Assembly: GCF_039978735.1 (NCBI RefSeq)
Contig: NZ_JBDWAS010000056.1
Coordinates: 13,788 to 77,787, forward strand
DNA: 64,000 nt
DNA from: Maricaulis sp039978735
GTDB taxonomy: Bacteria > Pseudomonadota > Alphaproteobacteria > Caulobacterales > Maricaulaceae
Reading direction: 5' to 3'
The position numbers and the translations under genes are program-made. The stretch's first letter is position 1. Each line of letters starts with the position of its first letter. Shown here piece by piece: positions 1 to 9,004 of this stretch. Under the pieces are notes generated by a model. The model was not told the DNA's origin. It made no database searches and saw nothing but the letters and a program-made list of their open reading frames with translations.

Positions 1-157
1 CCGGCCAGGCCGGGCTCGACCAGTCCGACGAGCGCGCCACGACGGACACGTCCTCGCCCGCCAGCGCCTCGAGCGCCAGGGCCAGCGTTTCCTGCGGCGT
101 GCGGCCGCCTTCTGGAAGGTTGGCGCCAAGCGCGATATAGATGGCCGCAGCAGACAT
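1..157 (-). CDS. folK: HPPK (folate biosynthesis pyrophosphokinase), N-terminal part
   Basis: The reverse strand from the ATG at 157 reads MSAAAIYIALGANLPEGG, then R-T-P-Q-E-T-L-A-L-A-L-E-A-L and ends in S-S-P-A-W-P at the window edge. The IxxALGAN..P opening and the following TL..AL..L helix are typical of 6-hydroxymethyl-7,8-dihydropterin pyrophosphokinase, which transfers pyrophosphate from ATP to the pterin in folate synthesis. Only 52 codons are present, so the catalytic Asp pair lies outside the window. It is divergent from the NYN gene, 34 bp away. A folK/NYN pairing is frequent in alphaproteobacteria (general knowledge). Confidence 0.85.
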   Translation of the reverse strand, partial: MSAAAIYIALGANLPEGGRTPQETLALALEALAGEDVSVVARSSDWSSPAWP

Positions 158-191
158 TTTCGATCCGTGATTTTTTAAAGGATACAATCAG

Positions 192-731
192 ATGGCATTT
201 TATCCCGACGAGCGCATCGGTCTTTTCATCGACGGCGCCAACCTGTTCTCCACCACCAAGGCGCTGGATTTCGACATCGACTTCAAGCGGCTGCTGGATG
301 AATTCCGCAAGCGCGGCAAGCTGATCCGCGCGAATTACTACACCGCCCTCCTGGAGCATGAGGATTACAATCCGCTGCGCCCGCTCGTCGACTGGCTGGA
401 CTATAACGGCTTCTCGGTGATCACGAAGCCGGCACGCGAGTTTACCGACGATAGCGGCCGCCGCCGCATCAAGGGCGATATGGATATCGAACTGGCGATC
501 GACATGGTCGAGGCCGCCACCTATCTCGACCACATCATCCTGTTCTCCGGCGATGGCGATTTCCGGCGCGCCATCCAGGCCGCCCAGTCCCGCGGTGCCC
601 GGGTGAGCGTGGTCTCCTCGCTGAAGACCCAGCCCTCCATGGTCTCCGACGATCTGCGCCGGGCCGCCGACACCTTCATCGAGCTGGCCGATCTGGAAGG
701 CATGATCGGGCGCAACGGAGGCGGTTCGTGA
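192..731 (+). CDS. NYN-domain (LabA/DUF88-like) putative ribonuclease
   Basis: This 179-residue protein is essentially one PIN-like NYN domain. The acidic metal-binding positions are visible: D14 in LFIDGANLF, D96/D98 in KGDMDIELAIDM, and D121/D123 in FSGDGDF. The family is linked to RNA cleavage or processing, but the substrate cannot be read from sequence. The start follows an AT-rich leader after folK. The last four bases overlap the start of the next gene (GTGA), which implies translational coupling. It is not a true LabA circadian protein; the match is only to the domain family. Confidence 0.85.
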   Translation: MAFYPDERIGLFIDGANLFSTTKALDFDIDFKRLLDEFRKRGKLIRANYYTALLEHEDYNPLRPLVDWLDYNGFSVITKPAREFTDDSGRRRIKGDMDIELAIDMVEAATYLDHIILFSGDGDFRRAIQAAQSRGARVSVVSSLKTQPSMVSDDLRRAADTFIELADLEGMIGRNGGGS

Positions 732-1387
732 GCGCAGCCTATCCGGCCGAGGCCCCGCTCGACTGCCCGCTCTGCCCCCGCCTCGTCGCCTTCCGCGAAG
801 CGACGGCGCGCGACCATCCGGACTGGCACAATGCGCCGGTTGAATCCTTCGGCGATCCGCAGGCGCGGCTTCTGGTCGTGGGGCTGGCGCCCGGGCTGCG
901 CGGCGCCAACCGCACCGGCCGCCCCTTCACCGGCGACTGGGCGGGCGATCTGCTCTACGCCACGCTGGGCAAGTTCGGTTTCACCCGCGGCACCTATGAC
1001 AGCCGGCCCGATGACGGGCTGACGCTTGTCGATGCGATGATCACCAATGCCGTGCGTTGCGTGCCGCCGGAGAACAAGCCCGTCGGTGCGGAAGCCAATG
1101 CCTGCCGCCCCTTCCTCACGTCGCGGATTGCGGCCCTGCCCCGGCTTCAGGCTGTGCTTTGCCTGGGCAAGATCTCGCACGACAACACGCTGCGCGCGCT
1201 GGGCCACAAGATGAAGGACGCCACCTTCGGTCACGGCGCCCGGGCGAAGCTGGACGGTCCCAACGGCCCGCTGCAGCTCTTCGACAGCTATCACTGCTCG
1301 CGCTACAACACGAATACCGGCCGGCTCACCGAAGCCATGTTCGACAGCGTGTTCGCCGACATCCGCACCTATCTCGACGCCGGCTGA
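728..1387 (+). CDS. Family 5 (UDGb-type) uracil-DNA glycosylase
   Basis: The protein has 219 residues. Four cysteines are placed as in iron-sulfur UDG families 4/5: C13 and C16 (CPLC) near the N-terminus, then C111 and C126. Motif 1 reads GLAPGLRGANRTGRPFTGDWAG, where the family-5 enzymes lack the catalytic Asp/Asn of family 1. The second motif is S-Y-H-C-S-R-Y-N-T-N near residue 195, equivalent to the HPS loop. The role is excision of uracil and other deaminated bases, giving an abasic site. The GTG start overlaps the stop of the NYN gene by 4 bp. The 3' end overlaps the convergent decarboxylase by 19 bp. Confidence 0.85.
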   Translation: MSAAYPAEAPLDCPLCPRLVAFREATARDHPDWHNAPVESFGDPQARLLVVGLAPGLRGANRTGRPFTGDWAGDLLYATLGKFGFTRGTYDSRPDDGLTLVDAMITNAVRCVPPENKPVGAEANACRPFLTSRIAALPRLQAVLCLGKISHDNTLRALGHKMKDATFGHGARAKLDGPNGPLQLFDSYHCSRYNTNTGRLTEAMFDSVFADIRTYLDAG

Positions 1388-2802
1388 ACCGCCGCCCGGG
1401 CCGCATCCAGTCGATCGAGCAGAACCTCGATATCGTCGGGGCCGGTCAGATAGCTGGTGATGCAGGCCCGCAGCGCCGTTCGCCCTTCAAAGACGACATG
1501 TCCCAGCCAGGCCTGGCCATCTGCTTCCAGCCAGGCCGCGAGGGCTGCACTTTCGCGGCCGTCGGGATCCTCGAACAGCACGACGGGCAGCGGCGAGGCA
1601 TTCCGGATGTTCCAGCCGCGCGCCGTGAGCCCGTCACGCAGCGCATCGGCCAGCGCGAACTGGCGATCGAACATGGCGCGATAGCCCGCAACACCGATCG
1701 TGCGCAGCGTCATCCACAGCCGCAGACCGATGAAGCGCCGCGACCACTGATAGCTGGTCACATAGGCATCCACCCCGTCGCCGGCGGGCATATAGCTCGT
1801 CGCCACGGCAAAGGCGCGGGACAGGGCCTCGGCATCGCGCACAAAGACCATGCCTGCCCCCATCGGCACGGCGAGCCATTTATGGGCATCGACGGTCACG
1901 CTGTCGGCCCGTTCGATCCCGTCCAGCAGCGGACGGCGGGTCTCGTCAACGATCAGCGCCCCGGCCCAGGCTGCATCGACATGAAGATGCAGACCCGTCT
2001 CTGCCGCGATATCCGCACAGGCATGCAGCGGATCGATCAGGCCGGCATTCGTGGTGCCGGCCGTGGCGGCGATCATCACCGGCGCCGCACCGGCGGCCCG
2101 GTCGTCCGAGATCGCCCGGCGCAAGGCATCGGGATCGAGCCGCCCGGATCCGTCCGTCGGGATGAGCGAGACCGCGTTGCGTCCCAGCCCCGCGGCCCGC
2201 GCCAGCTTGATCCAGGCCAGATGACTATCGGCAGAGGCATAGAGACGCGCCGGGCCCGGCAGGGCCGCGGCCCCGTCCGCGTCATAGCCAGGAAAAAGCC
2301 GCGCCAGCGCCACCTGCAGGCCCGTCGCATTGGCTTCCGAACCGCCGGAGGTGAAATGACCGGTCGCGGTCGCCGGAAAGCCGAGCGCCTCGTTCAACCA
2401 CGCGATCAGCTTGCGCTCCATCATCACCGAGGCCGGCGCATGACTGACGACGCACAGTTGCGGATTGCGCACGGCAGAAAGAAGATCGGCCACAACGCCG
2501 GGCCAGGCCGGCGTCGGGTTGAAATAGCCGAAACACCGCGCGTGCGCCGAAAGAAGATCGCCGTCGGCCATCAGCGATGCCGCTTCGTCGACCGCACTCT
2601 GCAGCCCTTTGCCTGCAGACAGATCGATCCGCGACAGGCGTTCGCCGATCGTGGCGGCAGGCACCGCCGGGGCGACCGGACCGTTAACCATGGCAGAAAA
2701 CGCGGCCTCTACAGACCTCGAGACCCACGCCAGGTCGGCGCCGACATCCTTTTGAACCAAGGCGTTGAGCGGAGCCTCCTCCGGCTTGTCCACAGATTTC
2801 AT
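1369..2802 (-). CDS. Group II PLP-dependent amino-acid decarboxylase
   Basis: This 477-residue fold-type I enzyme resembles aromatic-L-amino-acid/glutamate decarboxylases. The PLP lysine is K308 in TVDAHKWL. H193 (ASADSH) should stack on the cofactor, and D276 (HVDAAW) should pair with the pyridine nitrogen. T151-G-G-S-E-A-N forms the phosphate/substrate loop. It would release CO2 from an amino acid to make an amine; substrate specificity is not decidable here. The start overlaps the stop of the upstream small Cys-motif gene by 4 bp (ATGA), so the two are probably co-translated. Confidence 0.85.
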   Translation of the reverse strand: MKSVDKPEEAPLNALVQKDVGADLAWVSRSVEAAFSAMVNGPVAPAVPAATIGERLSRIDLSAGKGLQSAVDEAASLMADGDLLSAHARCFGYFNPTPAWPGVVADLLSAVRNPQLCVVSHAPASVMMERKLIAWLNEALGFPATATGHFTSGGSEANATGLQVALARLFPGYDADGAAALPGPARLYASADSHLAWIKLARAAGLGRNAVSLIPTDGSGRLDPDALRRAISDDRAAGAAPVMIAATAGTTNAGLIDPLHACADIAAETGLHLHVDAAWAGALIVDETRRPLLDGIERADSVTVDAHKWLAVPMGAGMVFVRDAEALSRAFAVATSYMPAGDGVDAYVTSYQWSRRFIGLRLWMTLRTIGVAGYRAMFDRQFALADALRDGLTARGWNIRNASPLPVVLFEDPDGRESAALAAWLEADGQAWLGHVVFEGRTALRACITSYLTGPDDIEVLLDRLDAARAAVQPASR

Positions 2803-3011
2803 GTTTTGTTAACCCTCTCACTGACACCGCTGACCGGTGTCTTCATCAAGCCGTCAAAAAACTGCAGCGCCACCCGGAACTTGTCGCGACATCCGGGGTT
2901 ACAGAAGCCGACAGTGTGTCCGCGATAATCCGTCAGACTGTCGGCCGCCACCGGCTTGCCCGACCAGGGGCAGGTCTCGTTCAGGACCGTATCCATTCGC
3001 CCAGATTGCAT
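2799..3011 (-). CDS. Small YHS/TRASH-like Cys-motif protein
   Basis: A 70-residue protein starts at the ATG at 3011, behind a GGAAGGAAGAG ribosome site; a second in-frame Met follows at residue 6. It carries C14-P-W-S-G-K-P-V, a Y-R-G-H turn, then G-F-C37-N-P-G-C41-R-D-K-F. This matches the small metal-binding YHS/TRASH-like layout; related proteins are sometimes labelled glutathione S-transferase by error. It may bind a metal or act as an adaptor. Its stop overlaps the decarboxylase start by 4 bp, suggesting a shared job, but no function is established. Confidence 0.7.
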   Translation of the reverse strand: MQSGRMDTVLNETCPWSGKPVAADSLTDYRGHTVGFCNPGCRDKFRVALQFFDGLMKTPVSGVSERVNKT

Positions 3012-3078
3012 CGCTCTCTTCCTTCCCGCGTCGCTTTGCGGTTTGATATTTCGAAGAAGCGATGGCACAAATGACGTT

Positions 3079-4092
3079 ATGCCCACATTTCCTGCCAAAC
3101 CCGAACACATCGAACGCCACATCGCCTTCCTGACCTATGACCGGGTCAAGCTGCTGGACGTGACCGGTCCGCTGCAGGTGTTTTCCGATGCCAACGAGCT
3201 GCTCGGCCGGGATGCCTACAACACCACCCTCGCCTCGCTGTATGGCGGTCCGGTGACGACCGACACGGGGGTCGCGCTGAACACGCGGCGCCTGGCCGGT
3301 GTCGGCCTGGACACCAGCGACACGCTGATCGCGTGCGGCGGGGACGGGGTCTATGCGGCCAGCCGCGACAACCGGCTCGTGGCCGGTATCCAGCGCGCGG
3401 CGGAAAAGTGCGGACGCGTGGCCTCGACCTGCACCGGCGCTTTCCTGCTGGGCGCCGCCGGACTGCTCGACGGCCGGCGCGCCGTGACCCACTGGCAGCG
3501 CTGTAGCGATCTGGCCCGGATCTGCCCCAGGGCGGATATCGATGCCGATCCGATCTTTATCGAGGACAAGGGCGTGTGGACATCGGCCGGTGTGACCGCC
3601 GGGATCGACCTCGCACTTGCACTGGTCGAGACCGATCACGGCCGCGACCTGGCTCTCGAGCTGGCGCGCAACATGCTGGTCTACGTCAAGCGGCCCGGCG
3701 GCCAGTCGCAATTCTCCGAAGCGCTGAAACAGCAGACCCAATCGGCCACCGGTAAGTTCGACGCCCTGCATTTCTGGATGAAGGACAATCTGACGGCCGA
3801 CCTGCGGGTCGACGCCCTCGCCCATCGCAGCGGCATGAGCCCGCGCAATTTCGCCCGGATCTATACCGAGGAAACCGGCATGACACCGGCCCGCGCCGTC
3901 GAGCAGATGCGCGTCGAGGCGGCCCGCGCCATGCTGGAAAATCCCGGCGTCAGCATCAAGACCATCGCCATGCGTACCGGGTTCGGCAATGACGAACGCA
4001 TGCGGCGCAGCTTTGCCCGCCAGCTGGGCATCACGCCGCAAGCCTATCGGGACCGGTTTGCCGTGGAAGTCGTGGACAGCGTCGCGGGCTGA
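3079..4092 (+). CDS. GlxA-type regulator: DJ-1/PfpI-like domain plus AraC HTH
   Basis: The protein has 337 residues. Residues about 13-185 form a DJ-1/PfpI-like sensor domain opening with IAFLTYDRVKLLDVTGPLQVF and containing the S-T-C-T-G-A-F-L-L-G elbow. Residues about 230-330 hold the two AraC helix-turn-helix motifs, ending I-A-M-R-T-G-F-G-N-D-E-R-M-R-R-S-F. Such proteins are cytoplasmic transcription factors, often for amino-acid or amine metabolism. It is divergent from the Cys-motif/decarboxylase pair across 67 bp, so it may control that operon (inference). The chosen ATG begins MPTFPAKPEH; the open frame extends further upstream but would overlap the divergent gene. Confidence 0.85.
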   Translation: MPTFPAKPEHIERHIAFLTYDRVKLLDVTGPLQVFSDANELLGRDAYNTTLASLYGGPVTTDTGVALNTRRLAGVGLDTSDTLIACGGDGVYAASRDNRLVAGIQRAAEKCGRVASTCTGAFLLGAAGLLDGRRAVTHWQRCSDLARICPRADIDADPIFIEDKGVWTSAGVTAGIDLALALVETDHGRDLALELARNMLVYVKRPGGQSQFSEALKQQTQSATGKFDALHFWMKDNLTADLRVDALAHRSGMSPRNFARIYTEETGMTPARAVEQMRVEAARAMLENPGVSIKTIAMRTGFGNDERMRRSFARQLGITPQAYRDRFAVEVVDSVAG

Positions 4093-4098
4093 CGCGGG

Positions 4099-4569
4099 TC
4101 AGCCGTAATTCTTCAGAAGACGGGACTTCTGCTTGTCCCATTCGCGGCGCTTGATCGTCTCGCGCTTGTCGACGGTCTTCTTGCCCTTGGCCAGGCCGAT
4201 CTGGAGCTTGGCGATCCCGCGATTGTTGAAGAAGAGCCGCAGCGGGATGATCGTCCGCCCGTCGCGGGTCACCGCGCCGGCCAGTTTCTCGATCTCGTTG
4301 CGCTTGAGCAGGAGCTTGCGATGGCGGCGCGGCTCATGGTTGAAGCGGTTGGCCGGTCCGTAGGGCGGAATGTCGGCATTGACCAGCCAGATCTCGCCGC
4401 GCTCCGGGCTGACATAGCTCTCGGCGATATTGGCCCGGCCTTCGCGCAGGGATTTGACCTCCGAGCCCATCAGCATCAGGCCGGCTTCGAACGTCTCCTC
4501 GATCTCGTAGTCGAACCGGGCGCGCCGGTTGACGGCGACGGCGCCGGTCTCTGTCTTGGGTTTGCTCAT
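4099..4569 (-). CDS. smpB: SsrA-binding protein SmpB
   Basis: This 156-residue protein is the full length for SmpB. It has the N-terminal N-R-R-A-R-F-D-Y-E-I-E-E-T-F-E-A-G strand, the G-S-E-V-K-S-L-R motif, and the basic C-terminal tail K-R-R-E-W-D-K-Q-K-S-R that becomes helical in the ribosome. SmpB carries tmRNA to stalled ribosomes for trans-translation. The ssrA RNA itself is not in this window. It lies 11 bp downstream of dapA on the same strand, a common alphaproteobacterial pairing, and is convergent with the GlxA-type gene with only 6 bp between them. Confidence 0.95.
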   Translation of the reverse strand: MSKPKTETGAVAVNRRARFDYEIEETFEAGLMLMGSEVKSLREGRANIAESYVSPERGEIWLVNADIPPYGPANRFNHEPRRHRKLLLKRNEIEKLAGAVTRDGRTIIPLRLFFNNRGIAKLQIGLAKGKKTVDKRETIKRREWDKQKSRLLKNYG

Positions 4570-4580
4570 GGGCGCATCAT

Positions 4581-5462
4581 CTAGGCCGCGTCCAGCAGTC
4601 CGGCAATGACCATCGCCTCGCGGACTGCAGCCTTCGACGCCTCGTTCGGCTCGGTCAGCGGCAGGCGCAGCTCGGTATTCATCACGCCGAGCAGCGACAT
4701 CGCATACTTGGTCGGGCCGGGGCTGGCCGAGGTGAACAAGGCATGGTGCAGCGGCAGCAGCCTGTCATTAATCTCGCGCGCCGTGTTCCAGTCACCGGCC
4801 AGCGTGGCCGCCTGGAATTGCGCGCACAGGGCCGGCGCCACATTCGAGGTGACGGAGATCGCGCCGACACCGCCTGTCGCATTATAGCCCAGTGCGGTCG
4901 GATCATCACCGGACAGCTGCACGAAATCCGTGCCGATCAGGCGGCGGTGCTGGGTCACGCGGGCGACATCGCCCGTGGCATCCTTGATGCCCACGACATG
5001 TTCCAGCGTGGCGATACGGGCCACGGTATCGGCCTGCATGTCGATGACGGTCCGGCCCGGCACATTGTAGACGACGATCGGCAGATCGACGGCGTCATTG
5101 ATCGCCTTGTAGTGCTGGAACAGGCCTTCGGCATTCGGCTTGTTGTAGTAGGGCGCGGCAATCAGGCCGGCATCGGCACCGAGTTCCTTCGCACGGATCT
5201 GGTTCTGGATCGCGACGGCGGTATTGTTCGAGCCCGTGCCGGCGATCACCGGGACGCGGCCGCGCGCCGTCTCGACGACGATCTCGACGACACGCATATG
5301 CTCCTCGAAGGTCAGCGTCGCGTTCTCGCCGGTGGTTCCGCAGGGCACCAGGCCGTGCGAACCGGCCTCGATCTGGCGTTCGGCCAGCGCGGCAACGGCC
5401 GCCTCGTCGACGGCACCATTCTTGAACGGCGTGACCAGCGCAGTGATGGACCCTTTGAACAT
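4581..5462 (-). CDS. dapA: 4-Hydroxy-tetrahydrodipicolinate synthase
   Basis: The 293-residue TIM-barrel enzyme condenses pyruvate with aspartate semialdehyde, the first committed step to lysine and diaminopimelate. The Schiff-base lysine is K160 in VGIKDATGD. The proton-relay tyrosine is Y132 in VVYNVPGRT. The T43-T44 pair in CGTTGENATL binds substrate. The N-terminal signature F-K-G-S-I-T-A-L-V-T-P-F is complete. It precedes smpB in the same direction. Its start is separated from the divergent transglycosylase gene by about 145 bp. Confidence 0.95.
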   Translation of the reverse strand: MFKGSITALVTPFKNGAVDEAAVAALAERQIEAGSHGLVPCGTTGENATLTFEEHMRVVEIVVETARGRVPVIAGTGSNNTAVAIQNQIRAKELGADAGLIAAPYYNKPNAEGLFQHYKAINDAVDLPIVVYNVPGRTVIDMQADTVARIATLEHVVGIKDATGDVARVTQHRRLIGTDFVQLSGDDPTALGYNATGGVGAISVTSNVAPALCAQFQAATLAGDWNTAREINDRLLPLHHALFTSASPGPTKYAMSLLGVMNTELRLPLTEPNEASKAAVREAMVIAGLLDAA

Positions 5463-5607
5463 GTTTCAATCCCGGAAACCGAAAAGCGAGCGCGCGACCA
5501 TATCGGCGGGCACAGAAACGGCCAAGTCTTGTTGTCAAGTCTGGACAGTGAGCCGGTCTTGCAGCGATGATGTCATGCCCCTTCGGTCAGAAAGTGTCCT
5601 ACGATCC

Positions 5608-7800
5608 ATGATCGCTCGTTGCCTTTCCGCGCTGGCACTCATTGCCCTTGCCGTGCCGGCCTCTGCCCAGATTCCCACGCCGCGCATGCGGCCGGATCCG
5701 GTGAATTTCTCGCAATACCTCTCGGACGCCGATTTCACGCGCTTCCAGCGCGGTCTCGACGCGGCCGACGATGAGGACTGGATCCGCGTGCGCGAGATCC
5801 GCGATGAACTCACCGACACCTCGGCCCGCGATGTCCTGCTTTGGCGCATCGCCCTGGGCGATGCCCGCGCGAGCTTCCTCGAACTCGACATGGCGCTGAA
5901 CGAGCTGGACAACTGGCCGCGGGACAGCTTCATCCGCTCGGAAGCCGAGTCCAAGATCGATGAAAGCGGCATGACCGCGCCCTTCATTGTCTCCTGGTTC
6001 GAGAACAATCCGCCGACGACCGGACGCGGCGCTGTTGAATACGCCGAAGCGCTGATCGAGACCGGTCGCGTCGAGGAAGGCGAGACCCTGCTGCGCGAAA
6101 CCTGGCGCAATGAATTCCTGCCCCTTTCGGTGCAGAGCGAGACCTATCAGGCCCATCGCGACCTCTTCACCGAAGACGATCACATGGCGCGGATCGACTA
6201 TCTGATCTGGTCGAACCAGCGTACCGCAGCGCGCCGGGTCCTGCCGCTGCTGTCGGGCAATAATCACGACCTGGCCGATGCCCGCCTGCGCCTGGCCGGC
6301 CGTCAGAGCGGTGTCGACCGCGCCGTCGATCGCGTGCCCGCCTCGCTGTCGAACGATGCCGGGCTGGTGTTCGAACGCGCCCGCTGGCGCCGCCGGGCCG
6401 GTCTCACCGACACCACGCTGCCGCTGCTGCTGCAATTGCCGGACAGCTACGGCAATACCGATGCGCTTGAACTGATGTGGACCGAGCGCAAGCTCATGAT
6501 CCTCAACCTGGTGCGCGATCGCGATTACGAAACAGCCTATGCCCTGGCCCGTGCCCATGGCATGAGCGAAGGCGCCGATTTTGCCGATGCCGAATTCGTC
6601 GCCGGCTGGCTCGCCCTCGTCCACCTCGACCGTCCCGAAGAGGCCCTCGCCCACTTCACGCATCTGCGGGACAATGTCTCCACGCCGGTCTCGCGCTCGC
6701 GCGGTTCCTACTGGATGGCCCGTGCTGCCGATGCACTTGGCCGCCACGGGGAAGCTGCCGCCTATTATGCCGAAGCCGGCGAGCACTCGACCGCCTTCTA
6801 CGGCCAGCTCGCCCTGGCGCAATTGCCGGATGCCTCCGGTGGCGGCGTCATGGCGCTGGAACGCGAGCCGGAGCCGGACGAAGCGACCCGCGTGCGCTTC
6901 GAAGCGCGACCGCTGGTGCGGGCGATGCGGCTTCTGGCCGAGCAGAATGAGGAATACTATTTCCGCCTGCTCTCCTACCGGCTGGACGACCAGCTGAGCG
7001 ATCCGGCGGAATCGGTGCTGCTGGCCCGTCTGGCGAGCGAATATCTCTACATGCGCCAGTCGGTGCGCGCCGCAAAGGCGGCCCGCCAGCGCGGCATCAT
7101 CCTGCCGCAAAGCGCCTATCCCACGATCACCCTGCCCCAGAGCGCGGCGCTGCGTCCCGAGGACGCCCTGACGCACTCGATCATCCGCCAGGAGACCGAG
7201 TTCGGACAGCACGCGGTGTCCGGCGCCGGTGCCCGCGGCATGATGCAGATGATGCCGGCCACAGCCCGGCAGACCGCGCGTCAGGTCGGCGTGCCCTATC
7301 GCTTCAGCTGGCTGACCGACGATCTGGACTACAATCTCACCCTCGGCATGCATCACCTGGCCGATGTGGTGGAGGATTTCGACGGATCCTACGTGCTGGC
7401 ACTGGCGGCCTACAATGCCGGTTCCCACCGCGCCCGCCGCTGGATCCAGGACTATGGCGATCCGCGCGACCCGGATGTCGATCCGGTCGACTGGGTGGAG
7501 AGCATCCCCTTCTCCGAGACCCGCAATTACGTCCAGCGCGTGATGGAGAATCTGCAGGTCTATCGCTCGCGTCTCGATGACGATGCGGCCGTGCCGCTGC
7601 TGATCGAGGAGGATCTGCGCCGCGGTTCCGAACCCGTCCTGATCTTCACGGACGAGGCGGGCATGGCCCGGCCGGCGAATGTGGAAACGGACGAACTCGA
7701 ACCCGGTGAAGCCGGTCTCGACGACGAGGGCTCCGAACCCGGCGACGAACCCGGTTTCGAGGACGAGAATTACGAGCAGACCGACGAGTCGGATCGTTAG
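5608..7800 (+). CDS. Soluble lytic murein transglycosylase (SLT family 1)
   Basis: The predicted 730-residue periplasmic protein starts with a Sec signal peptide ending P-A-S-A-Q. A long helical-repeat region follows, and the catalytic SLT domain lies around residues 518-650. The catalytic acid is E529 in IIRQETEF, followed by S-G-A-G-A-R-G-M-M-Q and A-Y-N-A-G. It cleaves peptidoglycan with formation of 1,6-anhydro-muramic ends. After residue about 670 there is an unusual acidic tail rich in Glu/Asp/Gly. An upstream in-frame ATG at 5575 is possible; neither start has a strong ribosome site, and 5608 gives the cleaner signal peptide. Confidence 0.9.
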   Translation: MIARCLSALALIALAVPASAQIPTPRMRPDPVNFSQYLSDADFTRFQRGLDAADDEDWIRVREIRDELTDTSARDVLLWRIALGDARASFLELDMALNELDNWPRDSFIRSEAESKIDESGMTAPFIVSWFENNPPTTGRGAVEYAEALIETGRVEEGETLLRETWRNEFLPLSVQSETYQAHRDLFTEDDHMARIDYLIWSNQRTAARRVLPLLSGNNHDLADARLRLAGRQSGVDRAVDRVPASLSNDAGLVFERARWRRRAGLTDTTLPLLLQLPDSYGNTDALELMWTERKLMILNLVRDRDYETAYALARAHGMSEGADFADAEFVAGWLALVHLDRPEEALAHFTHLRDNVSTPVSRSRGSYWMARAADALGRHGEAAAYYAEAGEHSTAFYGQLALAQLPDASGGGVMALEREPEPDEATRVRFEARPLVRAMRLLAEQNEEYYFRLLSYRLDDQLSDPAESVLLARLASEYLYMRQSVRAAKAARQRGIILPQSAYPTITLPQSAALRPEDALTHSIIRQETEFGQHAVSGAGARGMMQMMPATARQTARQVGVPYRFSWLTDDLDYNLTLGMHHLADVVEDFDGSYVLALAAYNAGSHRARRWIQDYGDPRDPDVDPVDWVESIPFSETRNYVQRVMENLQVYRSRLDDDAAVPLLIEEDLRRGSEPVLIFTDEAGMARPANVETDELEPGEAGLDDEGSEPGDEPGFEDENYEQTDESDR

Positions 7801-7820
7801 GTAGACGCTTGCGGGTAAAG

Positions 7821-7840
7821 GCCGGCGCGGCGGCGCCGGC
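7821..7840. terminator. GC-rich hairpin between convergent genes
   Basis: A perfect inverted repeat, GCCGGCGC-GGCG-GCGCCGGC, lies in the 49-bp gap between the transglycosylase stop and the dehydratase stop. It has no clear T tract on either strand, so it is a hairpin that may serve both genes rather than a classical intrinsic terminator. Confidence 0.4.
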
Positions 7841-7849
7841 GGCTGCCGT

Positions 7850-8839
7850 CTAGAGGCTTTCCAGGGCGCGGGTGAACATGGCGCGGTCGACATTGCCGCC
7901 GCTGGCAATGACGCACACCGTCTTGCCACGCGTCTCGACCCGGCCGGTCAGCACGGCCGCCAGGGCCACCGCACCGCCGGGTTCCACCACGATTTTCAGA
8001 TGTCGCCAGGCAAAGGCCACGGCGGCCAGGGCCTCGTCATCGCTGACGGCTGCACCGCCCGCCAGCTGGCCGGAATTGATCGACCAGGTCAGCTCACCCG
8101 GTGTCGGCGTGATGATCGCGTCACAGACCGAACCCGTCAGCCGCTCGTTGACTTCCCGCTTGCCGCTGGCAAGCGAGCGGCGGAAATCGTCGAACCCGAC
8201 CGGTTCGGCTGCCCACACCTGGACGGCCGAGTGATGGTGCAGCATCGCCATGCCGGTCCCGGCGATCAGACCGCCACCGCCAGCCGGACAGATCACGATA
8301 TCCGGCACGGCCCCGGCTTCGGCCATCTGTTCGCTGGCTTCCAGCGCAGCCGTGCCCTGGCCGGCAATGATGAAGGGGTCTTCATAGGGCGGCACCAGGA
8401 CGCGGCCCTCGGCCTCGGCAATGGCGCGGCCCATCTCCTCGCGATTCTGGGTGCCGCGATCGTACTCCACGACCTCACCGCCCCAGAATTTCACACCCTC
8501 GACCTTCGAGCGCGGCGCGTCGGCCGGCATCAGGATCTTGGCCGTCGTGCCATTGATCCGCGCCGCCGCCGCAACACCCTGGGCGTGATTGCCCGAGGAA
8601 TAGGCCATCACGCCGCGCGTCTTTTCATCTGCATCCATGCGCGAAATGCGGTTGAACGCGCCGCGGAACTTGAATGATCCCGTGCGCTGCAGGCATTCCG
8701 CCTTCACGAACACCCGGGCGCCGGTGCGCTCGTCGAGCACGTCATTGCGCAACAAGGGCGTTCGGACTGCATGTCCTGCCAGGCGTTCCGCTGCGTCGGC
8801 GATATCGGAATAGGACGGCGGGGTCAGCGGGCTGGACAT
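7850..8839 (-). CDS. Threonine/serine dehydratase-like PLP enzyme, no ACT domain
   Basis: This 329-residue fold-type II PLP enzyme has its Schiff-base lysine at K57 in RTGSFKFRGAFN. It also has the S-S-G-N-H-A-Q-G asparagine loop and the phosphate-binding C-P-A-G-G-G-G-L loop. It ends right after the catalytic domain, with no C-terminal ACT or IlvA regulatory domain. That fits a catabolic threonine/serine dehydratase or a serine racemase rather than biosynthetic IlvA. Expected products are 2-oxobutyrate or pyruvate plus ammonia. It is divergent from the acyl-CoA ligase across 165 bp in which I see no clear operator. Confidence 0.85.
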   Translation of the reverse strand: MSSPLTPPSYSDIADAAERLAGHAVRTPLLRNDVLDERTGARVFVKAECLQRTGSFKFRGAFNRISRMDADEKTRGVMAYSSGNHAQGVAAAARINGTTAKILMPADAPRSKVEGVKFWGGEVVEYDRGTQNREEMGRAIAEAEGRVLVPPYEDPFIIAGQGTAALEASEQMAEAGAVPDIVICPAGGGGLIAGTGMAMLHHHSAVQVWAAEPVGFDDFRRSLASGKREVNERLTGSVCDAIITPTPGELTWSINSGQLAGGAAVSDDEALAAVAFAWRHLKIVVEPGGAVALAAVLTGRVETRGKTVCVIASGGNVDRAMFTRALESL

Positions 8840-9004
8840 CGGAACTCTCCCGGTATGAGACGCAGATTTGGCTGGCGAAAGCCGTCAGGACCCCATAGGC
8901 AATTCACATCGATTGAGCAAAGGGATTGCGCCGCAGCCCGGGAATTCGTTTGATGGGAAAAACACCACAACAACGCAACGGTTGACCAGTTAAGGGGAGA
9001 GAGC

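Noticed and set aside
1057..2928. 623-codon plus-strand frame opposite the PLP decarboxylase
   Set aside because: The minus-strand enzyme has K308 and all PLP motifs; the plus-strand translation has none.
5599..7929. 776-codon open frame on the minus strand opposite the lytic transglycosylase gene
   Set aside because: High GC makes long antisense frames common. The plus strand here encodes a clear SLT enzyme with signal peptide and catalytic Glu; the antisense translation shows no family motif.
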